Below, one piece after another: positions 7,484-17,018 of a stretch of 64,000 bases of DNA. Position numbers and translations under genes: made by a program. Position 1 is the stretch's first letter; each line of letters begins with the position of its first letter. This stretch comes from CALLPQ01 sp964479275 (GTDB taxonomy: Bacteria > Pseudomonadota > Alphaproteobacteria > Caulobacterales > Parvularculaceae), in assembly GCA_964479275.1 (NCBI GenBank), contig CAYZLR010000003.1, forward strand, positions 1 through 64,000, given 5' to 3'. A model generated the notes under the pieces. That model ran no database searches, had not been told where the DNA came from, and saw nothing but the letters and a program-made list of their open reading frames with translations.

Positions 7484-9379
7484 TTATTGCCAGCCACATT
7501 GTTGACCTTGATTTTCTTCGCGAAGAAAGGTCATGAGCGGCGCAAAATATTCCAGCACAGCACTGCCGTTCATTTCGCGGGTACCAGTAAATGCTTCCAA
7601 TGCATCAGGCCAGGGTTTTGACGCTCCTAATTCCAGCATGGCATTGAATTTTTTACCAACTTCTTTCGATCCGTAGAAAGAACACCTATGGAGTGGACCT
7701 GTCCAACCAATTTGGTCACAGGCGGCTTTATAAAACTGGAATTGCAGGATATGCGCGAGAAAATAACGCATGTATGGAACATTATTTGGCACATGATATT
7801 TGGAACCCGGGTCAAATGCGTCTGCGCTGCGCTCTAGTGGCGGCACAATCCCCTGATATTGCTTGCGCAAATTCCACCAACCTTCATTATAAGTTGCTGG
7901 TGTCAGCTCTCCGGAAAAAACCTGCCAGCGCCATTTATCAACCATTAAACCAAAGGGAAGAAATGCGATTTTTCCAAGGGCCTGGTCCAACAACAAGGCA
8001 ATATCACCGGAAGCATCGGGAATATCTTTTTCATTCAGTAGACCAATTTGCTGTAAATAACGCGGCGTAATCGAGAGACCAATCATGTCACCAATGGCCT
8101 CATGAAACCCGTCATGCGCACCGTCTTGGTGCAATGTTGATTGGTTTTTATATGCTCTTTGATAAAAATTATGCCCCAACTCATGATGCACAGTTTGGAA
8201 ATCTTCTCCATTAACCTTGGTACACATTTTTATGCGAATATCGTCTTTTGCATCCAAATCCCAAGCCGAAGCATGGCAAACAACTTCGCGCCCTTCTGGT
8301 TTGACAATCTGAGAGCGCTCCCAAAAGGTTTCTGGTAAGGCCTCTAATCCAAGAGAGGTAAAAAACCCTTCTCCCGCTTCCACCATCTTTTTCTCGCTAT
8401 AACCGGCATTCAGTAAAAGCTGATCTGTATTCACGCTCTTACCACTCGTTTTGGGGATTACCACATCTGCAAGCGCAGACCAGGATTGGGCCCACATATT
8501 GCCAAGGAGATCTGCCCGGATAGGGCCATCAAGCGGAACGGCATCATCTCCATATTGCCGGTTTAACTGTGCACGGGTGTAGCAATGCAACTCATCATAG
8601 AGAGGTTTGACTTGTCCCCATAAGCGATCAACTTCAATTCCAAATTCGTCCGCATCCATATCATAAGCCGAACGCCACATATGGCCTGTATCATTAAAGC
8701 CAAGTTCTCGGGCTCCTTCATTGGATATTTCTACCATGCGCGTGTAATCACTTTTCATGGCCTTTGCATTTTCACGCCATTTACCCCAAACCTCTTTCAA
8801 GGTTTCAGGATCTCTAAGAGTGCGCATTAAAAGTTCAGTCTCATCTTGAGGAACAGTTGTGCCATTAAACTCAATCTTGCCCGTTGAATATGTCGTCGAG
8901 AGACGAGAATTGATTTGCGATAATTCTTCTGCAGCGCCGTCGCTCGATGGAGCCGGGATGACAATACCGCCACGAATGCGGTTTATTTTTCGCTGCAAGA
9001 CAGATGGTAAGTTCAACCCTTCAAATTTTTTGGTTTCATTTGCAAAGTCTACTGAGAGCTTAGTAAGACGCGCACCCATTTTTGCTTCAAGCCAATTGCT
9101 ATCAAAAGTAATATTCGTTTCCTTCATCCAGGAAATACGGGCGGCTTCCTCACCAATTTCTGCATAAGTTTTTTCAACATGATCAACAAATGCTTGTGCA
9201 TCTTGCGCTGTCGCTGGTGCATTTTTAGCATCAAGCGTGCTTGTTGAACTGTTTTCACTGGCTTTTGCTATTTGCAAAGACTCTTCCTGGGCACAAGCGG
9301 TCAACAATGCAAAACTTGCCGTGCTGATGGCTAATGACTTCAGGAAAATTGATTTTTGAGATCTGGTTTTCGGGCGCAT
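7484..9379 (-). CDS. M2 family peptidyl-dipeptidase (ACE-like), lipoprotein
   Basis: The protein is a zinc metallopeptidase of the angiotensin-converting-enzyme family, releasing dipeptides from peptide C-termini. The zinc motif is HHELGHNF, and the third ligand Glu is in HDGFHEAIGD about 24 residues later. Long helical segments such as EEAARISWMKETNITFDSNWL and the MAY-like YHVPNNVPYMRYFLAHILQFQFY are typical of M2. A GGAGGA ribosome site (9384-9389) selects the ATG at 9379, giving 631 residues with a signal peptide and lipobox LLTAC, so the enzyme should be anchored in the periplasm or outer membrane. A nutritional role in peptide use is inferred. It stands alone, convergent with the preceding gene. 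Confidence 0.9.
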   Translation of the reverse strand: MRPKTRSQKSIFLKSLAISTASFALLTACAQEESLQIAKASENSSTSTLDAKNAPATAQDAQAFVDHVEKTYAEIGEEAARISWMKETNITFDSNWLEAKMGARLTKLSVDFANETKKFEGLNLPSVLQRKINRIRGGIVIPAPSSDGAAEELSQINSRLSTTYSTGKIEFNGTTVPQDETELLMRTLRDPETLKEVWGKWRENAKAMKSDYTRMVEISNEGARELGFNDTGHMWRSAYDMDADEFGIEVDRLWGQVKPLYDELHCYTRAQLNRQYGDDAVPLDGPIRADLLGNMWAQSWSALADVVIPKTSGKSVNTDQLLLNAGYSEKKMVEAGEGFFTSLGLEALPETFWERSQIVKPEGREVVCHASAWDLDAKDDIRIKMCTKVNGEDFQTVHHELGHNFYQRAYKNQSTLHQDGAHDGFHEAIGDMIGLSITPRYLQQIGLLNEKDIPDASGDIALLLDQALGKIAFLPFGLMVDKWRWQVFSGELTPATYNEGWWNLRKQYQGIVPPLERSADAFDPGSKYHVPNNVPYMRYFLAHILQFQFYKAACDQIGWTGPLHRCSFYGSKEVGKKFNAMLELGASKPWPDALEAFTGTREMNGSAVLEYFAPLMTFLREENQGQQCGWQ

Positions 9380-9502
9380 GTTATCCTCCAAGGGTCGAAG
9401 ACTATTTTTTTGATTGATGGTCATCTTAACGCTGGTGGATTAGCCGATACAAGACAAATTATACCCCATGAAACTCAGGAAATTTATCAAATAGAAGTAT
9501 GG

Positions 9503-10072
9503 TTATATTTTTTCTGAGATCCGAATGGCCATTTTGCACCCCTGTTTAATCACCGCTTCGAGAATTTTGTAACCCGGCGCATCTTGTGCACCAGCCTCCA
9601 GGGCTGTGGCTTTGTGTTCGAGCTCGTCATCACGAAACTCAGAAATCATCTGACTTAACTCTGGCTCGATATCGCGCAGCTCTTCGACCTGCTCAGCGTA
9701 ATGTTTTTCAATGACATCTTCCACCGCCGCTGTGCATGCCATCGCACTTTTTTCCCCCATTAAAGCTGTTCCCGCACCCAGCGCAAATCCAGCAAGATTC
9801 CAAATCGGTCCCATCAAAGTTGGACGCACATTTCTTTGTACCAGCATGCGATCAAAGCTCTCAAGGTGGTGCTGTTCGCCTTCCTCCATGTGTTTTAGTT
9901 CATCAGAGATTTGCTTTTTGTGTGGCAACCGATCAAAAATAGCTCTTTGCCCACGGTAGATTTGAACCGCTCCATACTCGCCTGCATGATCAACACGTAA
10001 CATTTCTCGAATTCGTGTTGTTTTCGGCCCCGGCTTGGGAAGGTGTTTGTGGTGGATTTTTTCTTCGGACAT
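9503..10072 (-). CDS. coq7: Demethoxyubiquinone hydroxylase (Coq7)
   Basis: Coq7 is the di-iron hydroxylase that adds the penultimate ring hydroxyl in ubiquinone synthesis. The 189-residue protein has the ligand set RVDHAGEYGAVQIYRGQ, HMEEGEQHHLESF, EDVIEKHYAEQVEEL and FRDDELEHKATALE, the repeated E..H pattern of ferritin-like diiron proteins. A hydrophobic region around LAGFALGAGTALMG probably associates with the membrane. It lies 12 bases after dsbB on the same strand, so the two are probably co-transcribed. Presence of Coq7 rather than UbiF fits an alphaproteobacterium with aerobic respiration. Confidence 0.95.
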   Translation of the reverse strand: MSEEKIHHKHLPKPGPKTTRIREMLRVDHAGEYGAVQIYRGQRAIFDRLPHKKQISDELKHMEEGEQHHLESFDRMLVQRNVRPTLMGPIWNLAGFALGAGTALMGEKSAMACTAAVEDVIEKHYAEQVEELRDIEPELSQMISEFRDDELEHKATALEAGAQDAPGYKILEAVIKQGCKMAIRISEKI

Positions 10073-10084
10073 TAAAATAAATCC

Positions 10085-10624
10085 TTAAGGTTTTCGATGC
10101 TTATGAATGGCAATATAAGTCGTCAAAGCGCCAATGGCCGTCAGTCCTGCGGAAGCTAACATGTTATAGCCCGCCATCGATATCCCCAAAAATGACCAAG
10201 CCGCTCGATTGCAGGCGATGACCGGGTTATTAGCATTGATACGTTGGGAAAGCTCTTCAATTGATGGTATCGTTTTGATTCCGGAACAAGTTGCCGGGCC
10301 CGGCCAAAACCCAAATTCCACCCCGGTATGATAGAATGCCAACCCCGTACTGAAGAAATAAATCATGGTGAGCGTGCCGACCGCTGCAATCGCCAAAAGT
10401 TTGGCTTTCAATCCCAAAGAGATGCCCAACCCCAAAACAGCAATTGCCAGTGCAGCCCAGTGAGCCTCTCGCTGATCTAGACATAGGGCACAAGGGGTAT
10501 ATCCAATGGCTTCAAAAATATGGGCACCCGCAAGCAAAAGGCCACTCCCCAGTGCACCGATTAGAAGGGCTTTTTCAACATTAAGAGGCCCTGAAAAAGA
10601 GCTCAGAACTTTTATTTCTGCCAT
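10085..10624 (-). CDS. dsbB: Disulfide bond formation protein B
   Basis: DsbB is an inner-membrane protein that reoxidises DsbA and passes electrons to quinone. Four hydrophobic segments are visible, with the first redox pair CALC (YTPCALCLDQREAHW) after the first helix and a second periplasmic Cys pair in GPATCSGIKTIPS and VIACNRAAWSFLG. The 179-residue length is normal. Its neighbour coq7 makes the quinone that DsbB needs; whether the pairing is functional or coincidental is open. The start has no strong ribosome site but fits the first membrane helix. Confidence 0.9.
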   Translation of the reverse strand: MAEIKVLSSFSGPLNVEKALLIGALGSGLLLAGAHIFEAIGYTPCALCLDQREAHWAALAIAVLGLGISLGLKAKLLAIAAVGTLTMIYFFSTGLAFYHTGVEFGFWPGPATCSGIKTIPSIEELSQRINANNPVIACNRAAWSFLGISMAGYNMLASAGLTAIGALTTYIAIHKHRKP

Positions 10625-10754
10625 ACAAATGACTTAGGACTTAAAGGTTTCAATATCTACAGGCGGATCGTCACAGCTGGTTTCAGAGTTTGGTGATTGA
10701 TGCGCACGGAATCATAAAATCACAATGTTGAAACTTGCAAAATCGAGAGTGATT

Positions 10755-11639
10755 TTATCGCAAACCCTTTATAAAAGCCTCATAACGGTCCATTGCATCG
10801 CGCATATTTTCAGGATGGTGCCAATCACGCCAATCACTCTCGATAAAAGGATCATCAAAAGCATGCTCTGTATCGGGATAAATGGTTTGTTCGATTGAGA
10901 TACCCTGTTTTTTCAGGTTTTCAAATTCTTTCAGGCATTCCTTATGATTTACAATATGGTCGTCGCCTGCAATCAGTGTCAGAACTTTAGGCTTTTGAAC
11001 CCATGGCGCAAATCGAGTGCGAGTACCAATACCGCAATATGGATAAAACAAGATAACACCATCAATTTGAGGCATGCTTTGGCCGGCAAATGCGCCGTTC
11101 TCAAGATTGGCGGACATTCTCTTATCAAAGTCCATGGTGAGATAATCCATCACTGACCACCCGCCATGGGACCAGCCGGTGAGGATGATGCGCTCCTGAT
11201 CGATATCCTCGCGTTGTAAAATTAAATCCATGGCCGCTGCAATATCGCCCGCGCGCTCTTGCCCCAACAGCGCCTTGCCAGCGCATACGGTATCAAGGGC
11301 CTGTTGGCGATTAATTTTGCGCGGGCGCATGCTATCCACAATCACGGCTGCATAACCGTTTTTAAGGGCGTTTTCAGCACGCAACTCCTGAAATTCCAGC
11401 CGCGCTCCCGCACATCCATGAAATTGAAAAATAACCGGGTAAGGCCCCGTCCCCCACTCATCTGCATCTGGAGTGCGGACAATGATATTTTGACCAATCA
11501 GCCCTTTCAGCTCAGTCAAACTCATTTTTTCAATTTGATACGCACGCAAGTTAAGGAGTGTTTTTTCACCGATTGTAACGGCAAGCAAAAGAAAAATCCC
11601 GATTAAGAGTGCAGCAATCAGTAAAATCTTTTTCATCAA
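10755..11639 (-). CDS. Dienelactone hydrolase-like alpha/beta hydrolase, membrane-anchored
   Basis: The 294-residue protein has one N-terminal hydrophobic segment (IAALLIGIFLLLAVTIG), probably a signal anchor, followed by an alpha/beta-hydrolase domain. The oxyanion region is VIFQFHGCAGARL, the nucleophile Ser sits in TGWSHGGWS, the acid Asp is probably in GDDHIVNH and the His in DTEHAFDD. This is the layout of dienelactone hydrolase family proteins. The substrate is unknown. The active site would face the periplasm if the anchor is N-in. It stands between dsbB and the PfkB kinase on the same strand, with gaps large enough for its own promoter. Confidence 0.8.
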   Translation of the reverse strand: MMKKILLIAALLIGIFLLLAVTIGEKTLLNLRAYQIEKMSLTELKGLIGQNIIVRTPDADEWGTGPYPVIFQFHGCAGARLEFQELRAENALKNGYAAVIVDSMRPRKINRQQALDTVCAGKALLGQERAGDIAAAMDLILQREDIDQERIILTGWSHGGWSVMDYLTMDFDKRMSANLENGAFAGQSMPQIDGVILFYPYCGIGTRTRFAPWVQKPKVLTLIAGDDHIVNHKECLKEFENLKKQGISIEQTIYPDTEHAFDDPFIESDWRDWHHPENMRDAMDRYEAFIKGLR

Positions 11640-11702
11640 TCAAGGCCCTTTCTACGAACATGTCGTACTACAAACACGCCCTGTTCGCAAAACTGGCTTA
11701 GA

Positions 11703-12704
11703 TCACATCAAGCCAGCCTCTTTTGCAAGTCCCAATAGCGGTTGCTCGGGCCGTGGCCCCATATGGCTAATGATTTCTGCCGCCGCCAAAGAGCCAAGAG
11801 CACCAGCACGGGCTAGATCAAATCCACGCGCAATTCCAAACAAAAAGCCTGCGGCATAGGCATCCCCCGCACCAGTCGTGTCTTCAAGTTTTGTTGGTTC
11901 AATAGCATCGACAAAGACGCTTTCGCCGTTGCGTGGCACAATGAGCGAGCCTTTTTCACTTCTGGTAATTGCTGTCAACGGACATAGCGCTCTGGCTTTC
12001 TCTTGCATTTCGTCAAGATTGTCTGTTTCAAACAGGGTTTGTGCTTCTGCCTCATTGGCAAGAACAATATCAATATGGTTAGGGATAAAGTTCTTCATCA
12101 CCTCATGCTGTCGGTCAACACAGCCTATGTCGGACAAAGTCAATGCCGATTTGCTACCGACCCGGCGCGCAATATCACATGCTTTTACGAAAGCTTCGCG
12201 GGCAACAGGTTGTTCAAACATATACCCTTCAAAAAAAGTCACGCTCGCGCGGGTGATCTGATCTTCGTCAATATCATTCACACCGACATTCGCCGCAGCC
12301 CCAAGATAAGTCATCATCGAGCGTTCAGCATCCGGAGTCACATTGATCAAACACCGTCCAGTCCCGGGGCCATCTGCGGGAGAGGGGTCATGGATGAATT
12401 CAACGCCCTGGTTTTGTAAATCCTTATTAAAGGTGTCGCCTAGCTTATCATCAGCAACTTTGCCAACAAACCCGCCAGCGCCGCCCAAAGATGCAACACA
12501 AGCAATAGAATTGGCTGCGGACCCACCAGAAACCTCAATGCAATCTCTCATATCGGCATAGATTTTGGTGGCTTGTTCTTGCTCAATTAAGGTCATGCCA
12601 CCTTTTGCGATTTGGTGGTTGGCGAGAAATGCATCATCACACTTTGCCAACACATCGACAATTGCATTGCCAACCCCGACAACATCGAGTTTCGGTTTCG
12701 CCAT
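11703..12704 (-). CDS. PfkB-family sugar/nucleoside kinase, adenosine kinase-like
   Basis: This ribokinase-family enzyme most resembles the alphaproteobacterial proteins annotated as adenosine kinase. It has the N-terminal signature VVGVGNAIVDVLAKCDD, the substrate-lid region VSGGSAANSIACVASLGG, GFVGKVADDKLG, and the catalytic anion-hole motif DTTGAGDAYAAGFLFG near the C-terminus. An AAGGA ribosome site seven bases upstream favours the ATG at 12704 (MAKPKLDV) over the one at 12719. Substrate assignment is inferred from family resemblance; other nucleosides or sugars are possible. Likely role: purine salvage or removal of adenosine made by the SAM cycle. Confidence 0.85.
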   Translation of the reverse strand: MAKPKLDVVGVGNAIVDVLAKCDDAFLANHQIAKGGMTLIEQEQATKIYADMRDCIEVSGGSAANSIACVASLGGAGGFVGKVADDKLGDTFNKDLQNQGVEFIHDPSPADGPGTGRCLINVTPDAERSMMTYLGAAANVGVNDIDEDQITRASVTFFEGYMFEQPVAREAFVKACDIARRVGSKSALTLSDIGCVDRQHEVMKNFIPNHIDIVLANEAEAQTLFETDNLDEMQEKARALCPLTAITRSEKGSLIVPRNGESVFVDAIEPTKLEDTTGAGDAYAAGFLFGIARGFDLARAGALGSLAAAEIISHMGPRPEQPLLGLAKEAGLM

Positions 12705-12741
12705 TTCTATATCCTTCATTTATTGTGGATCTTTGTTGATC

Positions 12742-13068
12742 CTACCTTTGGAGCCTGGTGATTGCGGCATTATCATCAATGCGATGGACCGGAACCAGAA
12801 AATGTTTGCGTGACAGGTCTATAGAAAGGACACTGCCATCTGGCAAGACCTTGAAATCCGCCAAATGGATAGCGCAAATGAGGGCATTCATCTTGGTCAG
12901 CAAACGAGCCGGGTTGAGACCTTGTTCATCTTTACACTTTATTTTATGGCAAATGGGTCTATCCGCTGTGCATGAAAATGCCCAGATGGTGACTTGAAGA
13001 ATAAAACCAGTTGGTGTTGCAGGTGTGGAGTTGGGGATGATCGTAAAACTGATGACGGATAAGAGCAA
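12742..13068 (-). CDS. Hypothetical protein upstream of the PfkB kinase
   Basis: A minus-strand frame ends 37 bases before the kinase start and could be co-transcribed with it. Its last 60 residues look coding: CKDEQGLNPARLLTKMNALICAIH, then FKVLPDGSVLSID and a charged tail, with a codon pattern similar to the neighbours. The 5' end is unclear: the longest version starts at a TTG (13068) inside the 5' part of the divergent lipoprotein gene, which would overlap by about 30 bases. A shorter start is likely. The opposite-strand frame across the same DNA looks much less protein-like. I do not recognise a family. Confidence 0.4.
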   Translation of the reverse strand: MLLSVISFTIIPNSTPATPTGFILQVTIWAFSCTADRPICHKIKCKDEQGLNPARLLTKMNALICAIHLADFKVLPDGSVLSIDLSRKHFLVPVHRIDDNAAITRLQR

Positions 13069-13549
13069 AAATAGATTTCAGCTATTGGGCATTATGATGG
13101 TGACAACGACCATGATTTCTGCATGTGCTAGCTCGCCACGCCTGCCTTTTATGGGTGATCGCCAAGCTTCTGCGAACGCACCCTCAAGCCCATCATCCGA
13201 TATTCATGGTGCACATGAAGACAGAAACGAATTCGCTAATCCTCATAGGAATGTTGAGGGCGGGCCAGTGGAGAAAAAACAAATCGCGCCTGCCGCTCCT
13301 GCATTCATCAGAACGGATCTTCTCGGTCTTTCTCCATTACAGCTCGATCAGTTGCTAGGTACACCAGCGCTCGTGAATAATTCCGGTGGCGATGGTCAGT
13401 TGCGTCGTTATGATAATAACAAATGTAACTTAATCATTTTAATGCGCCGCGATGCTTCAGGACACATGGTCTCAGATTCCATGCGCGCATCACAAAAAAA
13501 TTCTTCCGAACAAAGACCTTTATTGCAAGATTGCCTAAACGGATTTTAA
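13037..13549 (+). CDS. Small lipoprotein of unknown function
   Basis: A GGAG ribosome site six bases upstream selects the ATG at 13037 over an upstream GTG at 13025. The product has a signal peptide ending in a lipobox ISAC, a low-complexity Pro/Ser/Ala stretch (about residues 28-80) and a compact C-terminal domain with LLGLSPLQLDQLLGTPALVNNSG, then LRRYDNNKCNLIILM and a final Cys in LLQDCL. This short SmpA-like fold pattern (LxGLs...l..LLG.P......g....W.Y....C.l.l.l) is one I associate with alphaproteobacterial envelope lipoproteins. It converges on the Slam-like gene. Function is unknown. Confidence 0.75.
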   Translation: MIVKLMTDKSKNRFQLLGIMMVTTTMISACASSPRLPFMGDRQASANAPSSPSSDIHGAHEDRNEFANPHRNVEGGPVEKKQIAPAAPAFIRTDLLGLSPLQLDQLLGTPALVNNSGGDGQLRRYDNNKCNLIILMRRDASGHMVSDSMRASQKNSSEQRPLLQDCLNGF

Positions 13550-13575
13550 TACATCAATCGATAAATTTAAAAAAC

Positions 13576-15081
13576 TCAAAATTGCCGCGTAACGCCGACA
13601 TTGGCTCTATGGCGATTGAAATTAAATCGTTCCGCATTCGAAGAGTTACGCAAATATTGATAACTAAATACTGGCGCAAAACCAAACAAACGCCAATCGC
13701 GTTTGGTGATAAATATTGATGCGCCATAAGTCCAATCTTCGCGCCTTACTCCTTCAACACTATCAAACTCATCAAAGCGGCGGAAATAAACATCAGGCCC
13801 AACTTCCGCAGATATACCAAAGGGTAACTCACGGCGATAGCCCGCACGCCATTGAAAGGCTGTGTTTTGCAAAGGTGCTAGTTGGGTTTGTTCTCTGGTG
13901 ATGGTTAAACTGGAGCGCACCGAACTTTGAGCAGATAACGCATGGCGTAATGTCCCGGCAAAGAAATATAATTGACCATTACGCGAGAAATCAAAATCAT
14001 AATCTACGGCTGCAGCGCCCAGCTTCATCGTCAAGCCAGTTTTATCACTCAACCCTTTTTCTAAATTAAGCTCGCCGCCAATGGTTCGGTTAAATCCACG
14101 ACCGCCAAAAATTCTACGCTTTGCAGTTGCTAATACACTGATCGCAAAGTTTTTTGTTTCATAGCGCGGCCCTGCTTCTGCGGTAATAATTAAATCATCA
14201 AAGGTGCGGTTCTCCTGATCAGTAAATGTCGCGCCGCCGCGCGCTTGTAATCGCCAATGCTTAGTCAGACGCGGAAATACTTCGCCAAATAAAGATGCCG
14301 TAACGCCGATGCCAGATCTTGCCAGCGCATTATCGTTTAATTCAAATTGTAGACCATTGAGTTGTACAAAAGGATCACGCGGGGCAGCTGCAACATTAGT
14401 ATCAGGCACAACAGCCGCGCGTGCACTGATGCGCCATATTTTTCTCTTTTGTATAAGATAGAGAAAGGCACGGATTTTCTCAATTGTGTCTTCTGGTAAA
14501 CCTCCTGCAAGGGCTAATCTAAAATGAAATGCCGCCGCACGATCCTGTCTCAAATTGAACAAAGATCGCGCCAATTCAAGGCGTACACGAACCAATTCAG
14601 GTTGATGATCAATAATGGTGCGATAAATTTCTACTGCAGTCTTAAAATCTTGTTGATGAAACGCCACTTGCCCACGTAAAAATGCAACCTCAGTAGCATC
14701 AAGGCTTTCATCTGGCGCACTTTCTAAGCCTGAGAGAATTTTGTCTGCGGTAGCATATTTTTTCTCAGCAATTAATTTGCGCACCAGCACCAGGCCTTCT
14801 GAGGGGGTCATGCGCACTTGCACGTGCGACCCTTCGCGCAACATTGGTTTTGGCAATGGCGACTTAGCCGATTCTACTAGTTTTTTTGATTGTGAGGGGT
14901 TTGTCTGAATATCATCAGGAGCATGATTATGATCGGAAAGAGCATTTGCCTCCTTTTTACCCTGCAATTGCGGCGCTAAATCTTGTGTGTACGCCAGAAT
15001 TTTATCGCTGAAGAAAGCGCCGACAAAAACTGCGACAACCATGATCATGCGCGTAAATATAAAACCGTGATAAAACCGCAT
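13576..15081 (-). CDS. Surface lipoprotein assembly modifier (Slam, DUF560)-like outer-membrane protein
   Basis: The protein has an N-terminal hydrophobic segment (MIMVVAVFVGAFFS), a linker, a TPR-like helical part (about residues 90-215; KKYATADKILSGLE, DFKTAVEIYRTIIDHQPELVRVRLELARSLFNL) and then about 300 residues of alternating beta strands ending in HRANVGVTRQF, a terminal aromatic typical of outer-membrane barrels. TPR plus 14-strand barrel is the layout of DUF560/Slam, which in Neisseria moves lipoproteins to the cell surface. The start is uncertain: ATG 15081 fits a signal peptide better than the far-upstream extension. The adjacent convergent lipoprotein gene could be a client, but this is only inferred from position. 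Confidence 0.75.
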   Translation of the reverse strand: MRFYHGFIFTRMIMVVAVFVGAFFSDKILAYTQDLAPQLQGKKEANALSDHNHAPDDIQTNPSQSKKLVESAKSPLPKPMLREGSHVQVRMTPSEGLVLVRKLIAEKKYATADKILSGLESAPDESLDATEVAFLRGQVAFHQQDFKTAVEIYRTIIDHQPELVRVRLELARSLFNLRQDRAAAFHFRLALAGGLPEDTIEKIRAFLYLIQKRKIWRISARAAVVPDTNVAAAPRDPFVQLNGLQFELNDNALARSGIGVTASLFGEVFPRLTKHWRLQARGGATFTDQENRTFDDLIITAEAGPRYETKNFAISVLATAKRRIFGGRGFNRTIGGELNLEKGLSDKTGLTMKLGAAAVDYDFDFSRNGQLYFFAGTLRHALSAQSSVRSSLTITREQTQLAPLQNTAFQWRAGYRRELPFGISAEVGPDVYFRRFDEFDSVEGVRREDWTYGASIFITKRDWRLFGFAPVFSYQYLRNSSNAERFNFNRHRANVGVTRQF

Positions 15082-15374
15082 GAAAATGAAAGACCCGACC
15101 GTAATTACATCTTTAATGGTTAGGGCAGGAAAACAATGCCGCCGCCAACTTGGTAGCAAACACCAACCCGGCATCAAGGTAGCGCGAACATGGTTAAATT
15201 TGCGTTAGATTGACGGCTGTAAAAACCTTAAAACTCAATCATTTATCAATCTCGCATCCGCTTGATTTCGTCAGCTCATCAGGGATGGTTTGACTCAAAA
15301 AATAACCATAATAAAATGTTCTTTATTTGTTCTGTTTTCTGTGCTAAGCTAACCGAAAAAGAGGGGAGCAGCTT

Positions 15375-17018
15375 ATGGTTGCACAAATTACAACTTTTGC
15401 TTTTCATGGCGTTGAGGCTCGAAAAGTTGTGGCGCAAGTACAGCTTACAGGGGGAGCAAACGGATTCTCAATTGTTGGCTTACCAGACAAAGCCGTATCA
15501 GAGGCTAGAGAGCGCGTACGTGCAGCCCTGTCCGCGGTAGGACTGGGCCTACCGCCAAAGCGTATTACCGTTAACCTTGCCCCGGCAGATCTTCCCAAAG
15601 AAGGCAGCCACTTTGATTTACCTATTGCCCTTGCATTATTGATCGAGATTGGAGCCCTACCCAAAGATGCCGTTGGCGATTTTGCCGTCATCGGCGAATT
15701 AGGACTTGATGGCTCCATTACAGCTGTGACCGGGGCCCTACCGGCAGCTATTGCCGCTAATAGTCTTGATCTTGGTTTGATCTGCCCAGCTGCTTGCGGG
15801 GCCGAAGCAGCTTGGGCAACCAGTAGCTCGCCAATTTCGGATAAAAGGCATCACGGCGCGGCCATACTCGCCCCTAAGAGTCTGATTCAATTAGTTAATC
15901 ATTTTAAAGGGACACAAGTGCTCAACCCGCCAGAGCCAGGCGGACTCGCGAAAAGTGCGGCCATACCTGATATGATTGATGTGCGCGGTCAGGAAACAGC
16001 GAAACGAGCCTTGGAGATTGCAGCCGCTGGGGGTCATAATCTGTTGATGGTGGGACCACCAGGAGCTGGCAAATCTATGCTGGCAGCACGGCTCCCCGGC
16101 TTGTTACCCCCTTTGACTGCTGCTGAAATGTTAGAAGTATCCATGATACAATCCATGGCCGGACATCTTGATAATGGTCAATTGACAAGAGCGCGCCCCT
16201 TTAGAGCCCCACATCATTCGGCCTCAATGGCCGCTATGGTCGGCGGTGGGATCAGAGCTAAACCAGGAGAAGCCTCTCTCGCCCATAATGGGGTGCTATT
16301 TCTTGATGAACTCCCGGAATTTTCTGCTACCGTTCTTGATAGTCTACGCCAACCCCTTGAAACCGGTGATATTTTAATTGCCCGAGCTAATTTTCATGTT
16401 CGATACCCAGCCCGTTTTCAACTCATTGCTGCCATGAACCCTTGCAAATGTGGGTATGGCCGGGCCAGTGGCCGGGCTTGCGGACGTGGGCCTAATTGTG
16501 AACAGGTTTATCAGTCCAGAATCTCAGGTCCATTTCTCGATCGTATGGATTTGTCAGTAGCCCTACCAGCGGTGACACCTTATGATCTTGGCGGGCCTGC
16601 TACTGGAGAGAGTTCTGCTGATATTGCAAAACGGGTCGTTGCCGCGCGGGAAATGCAATTAAACAGAACTGGAAAAGAACAAGACCTTCACCATGAGGGA
16701 GACTTATGTACGATAGATATGAGCCATAACAATAAAATTGGCCACACAAACACAGCACTACCCGATGCTTTATTGATGAAATTTGCCAAACCTGATGAGG
16801 ATGGCAAGGCATTATTAATGCGCGCAGTCGACGCCATGGCTTTATCGGCACGAGGCTATCATCGGATTTTAAGAGTTGCGAGGACCCTTGCAGATTTAGA
16901 TGCCAGCGAAGAAGTAAAACGTCGACATATTGCCGAAGCTATCAGTTTTCGCTTAACTACGACCAGTTTAAATTCCCTAAACCAAGCTGAAACATCAACC
17001 AGCATGGCCCTACCATAG
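15375..17018 (+). CDS. comM: ComM/YifB-family Mg-chelatase-like AAA+ ATPase
   Basis: This AAA+ helicase-like protein promotes branch migration during natural transformation in other proteobacteria. Residues 1-200 form the ChlI-like N-domain (FHGVEARKVVAQVQLTGGANGFSIVGLPDKAV, VNLAPADLPKEGSHFDLPIAL). The ATPase core has Walker A GPPGAGKSML, the sensor stretch FRAPHHSASMAAMVGGG, Walker B FLDELPEF and the zinc-finger-like region CKCGYGRASGRACGRG. The C-terminal Mg_chelatase_C domain (YHRILRVARTLADL) is intact. A GAGGGGAG ribosome site precedes the ATG. No other competence gene is in the window. Confidence 0.93.
   Translation: MVAQITTFAFHGVEARKVVAQVQLTGGANGFSIVGLPDKAVSEARERVRAALSAVGLGLPPKRITVNLAPADLPKEGSHFDLPIALALLIEIGALPKDAVGDFAVIGELGLDGSITAVTGALPAAIAANSLDLGLICPAACGAEAAWATSSSPISDKRHHGAAILAPKSLIQLVNHFKGTQVLNPPEPGGLAKSAAIPDMIDVRGQETAKRALEIAAAGGHNLLMVGPPGAGKSMLAARLPGLLPPLTAAEMLEVSMIQSMAGHLDNGQLTRARPFRAPHHSASMAAMVGGGIRAKPGEASLAHNGVLFLDELPEFSATVLDSLRQPLETGDILIARANFHVRYPARFQLIAAMNPCKCGYGRASGRACGRGPNCEQVYQSRISGPFLDRMDLSVALPAVTPYDLGGPATGESSADIAKRVVAAREMQLNRTGKEQDLHHEGDLCTIDMSHNNKIGHTNTALPDALLMKFAKPDEDGKALLMRAVDAMALSARGYHRILRVARTLADLDASEEVKRRHIAEAISFRLTTTSLNSLNQAETSTSMALP

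Noticed and set aside
12758..12997. Plus-strand 79-codon frame upstream of the small lipoprotein gene
   Set aside because: The opposite frame shows better codon use and residue pattern.
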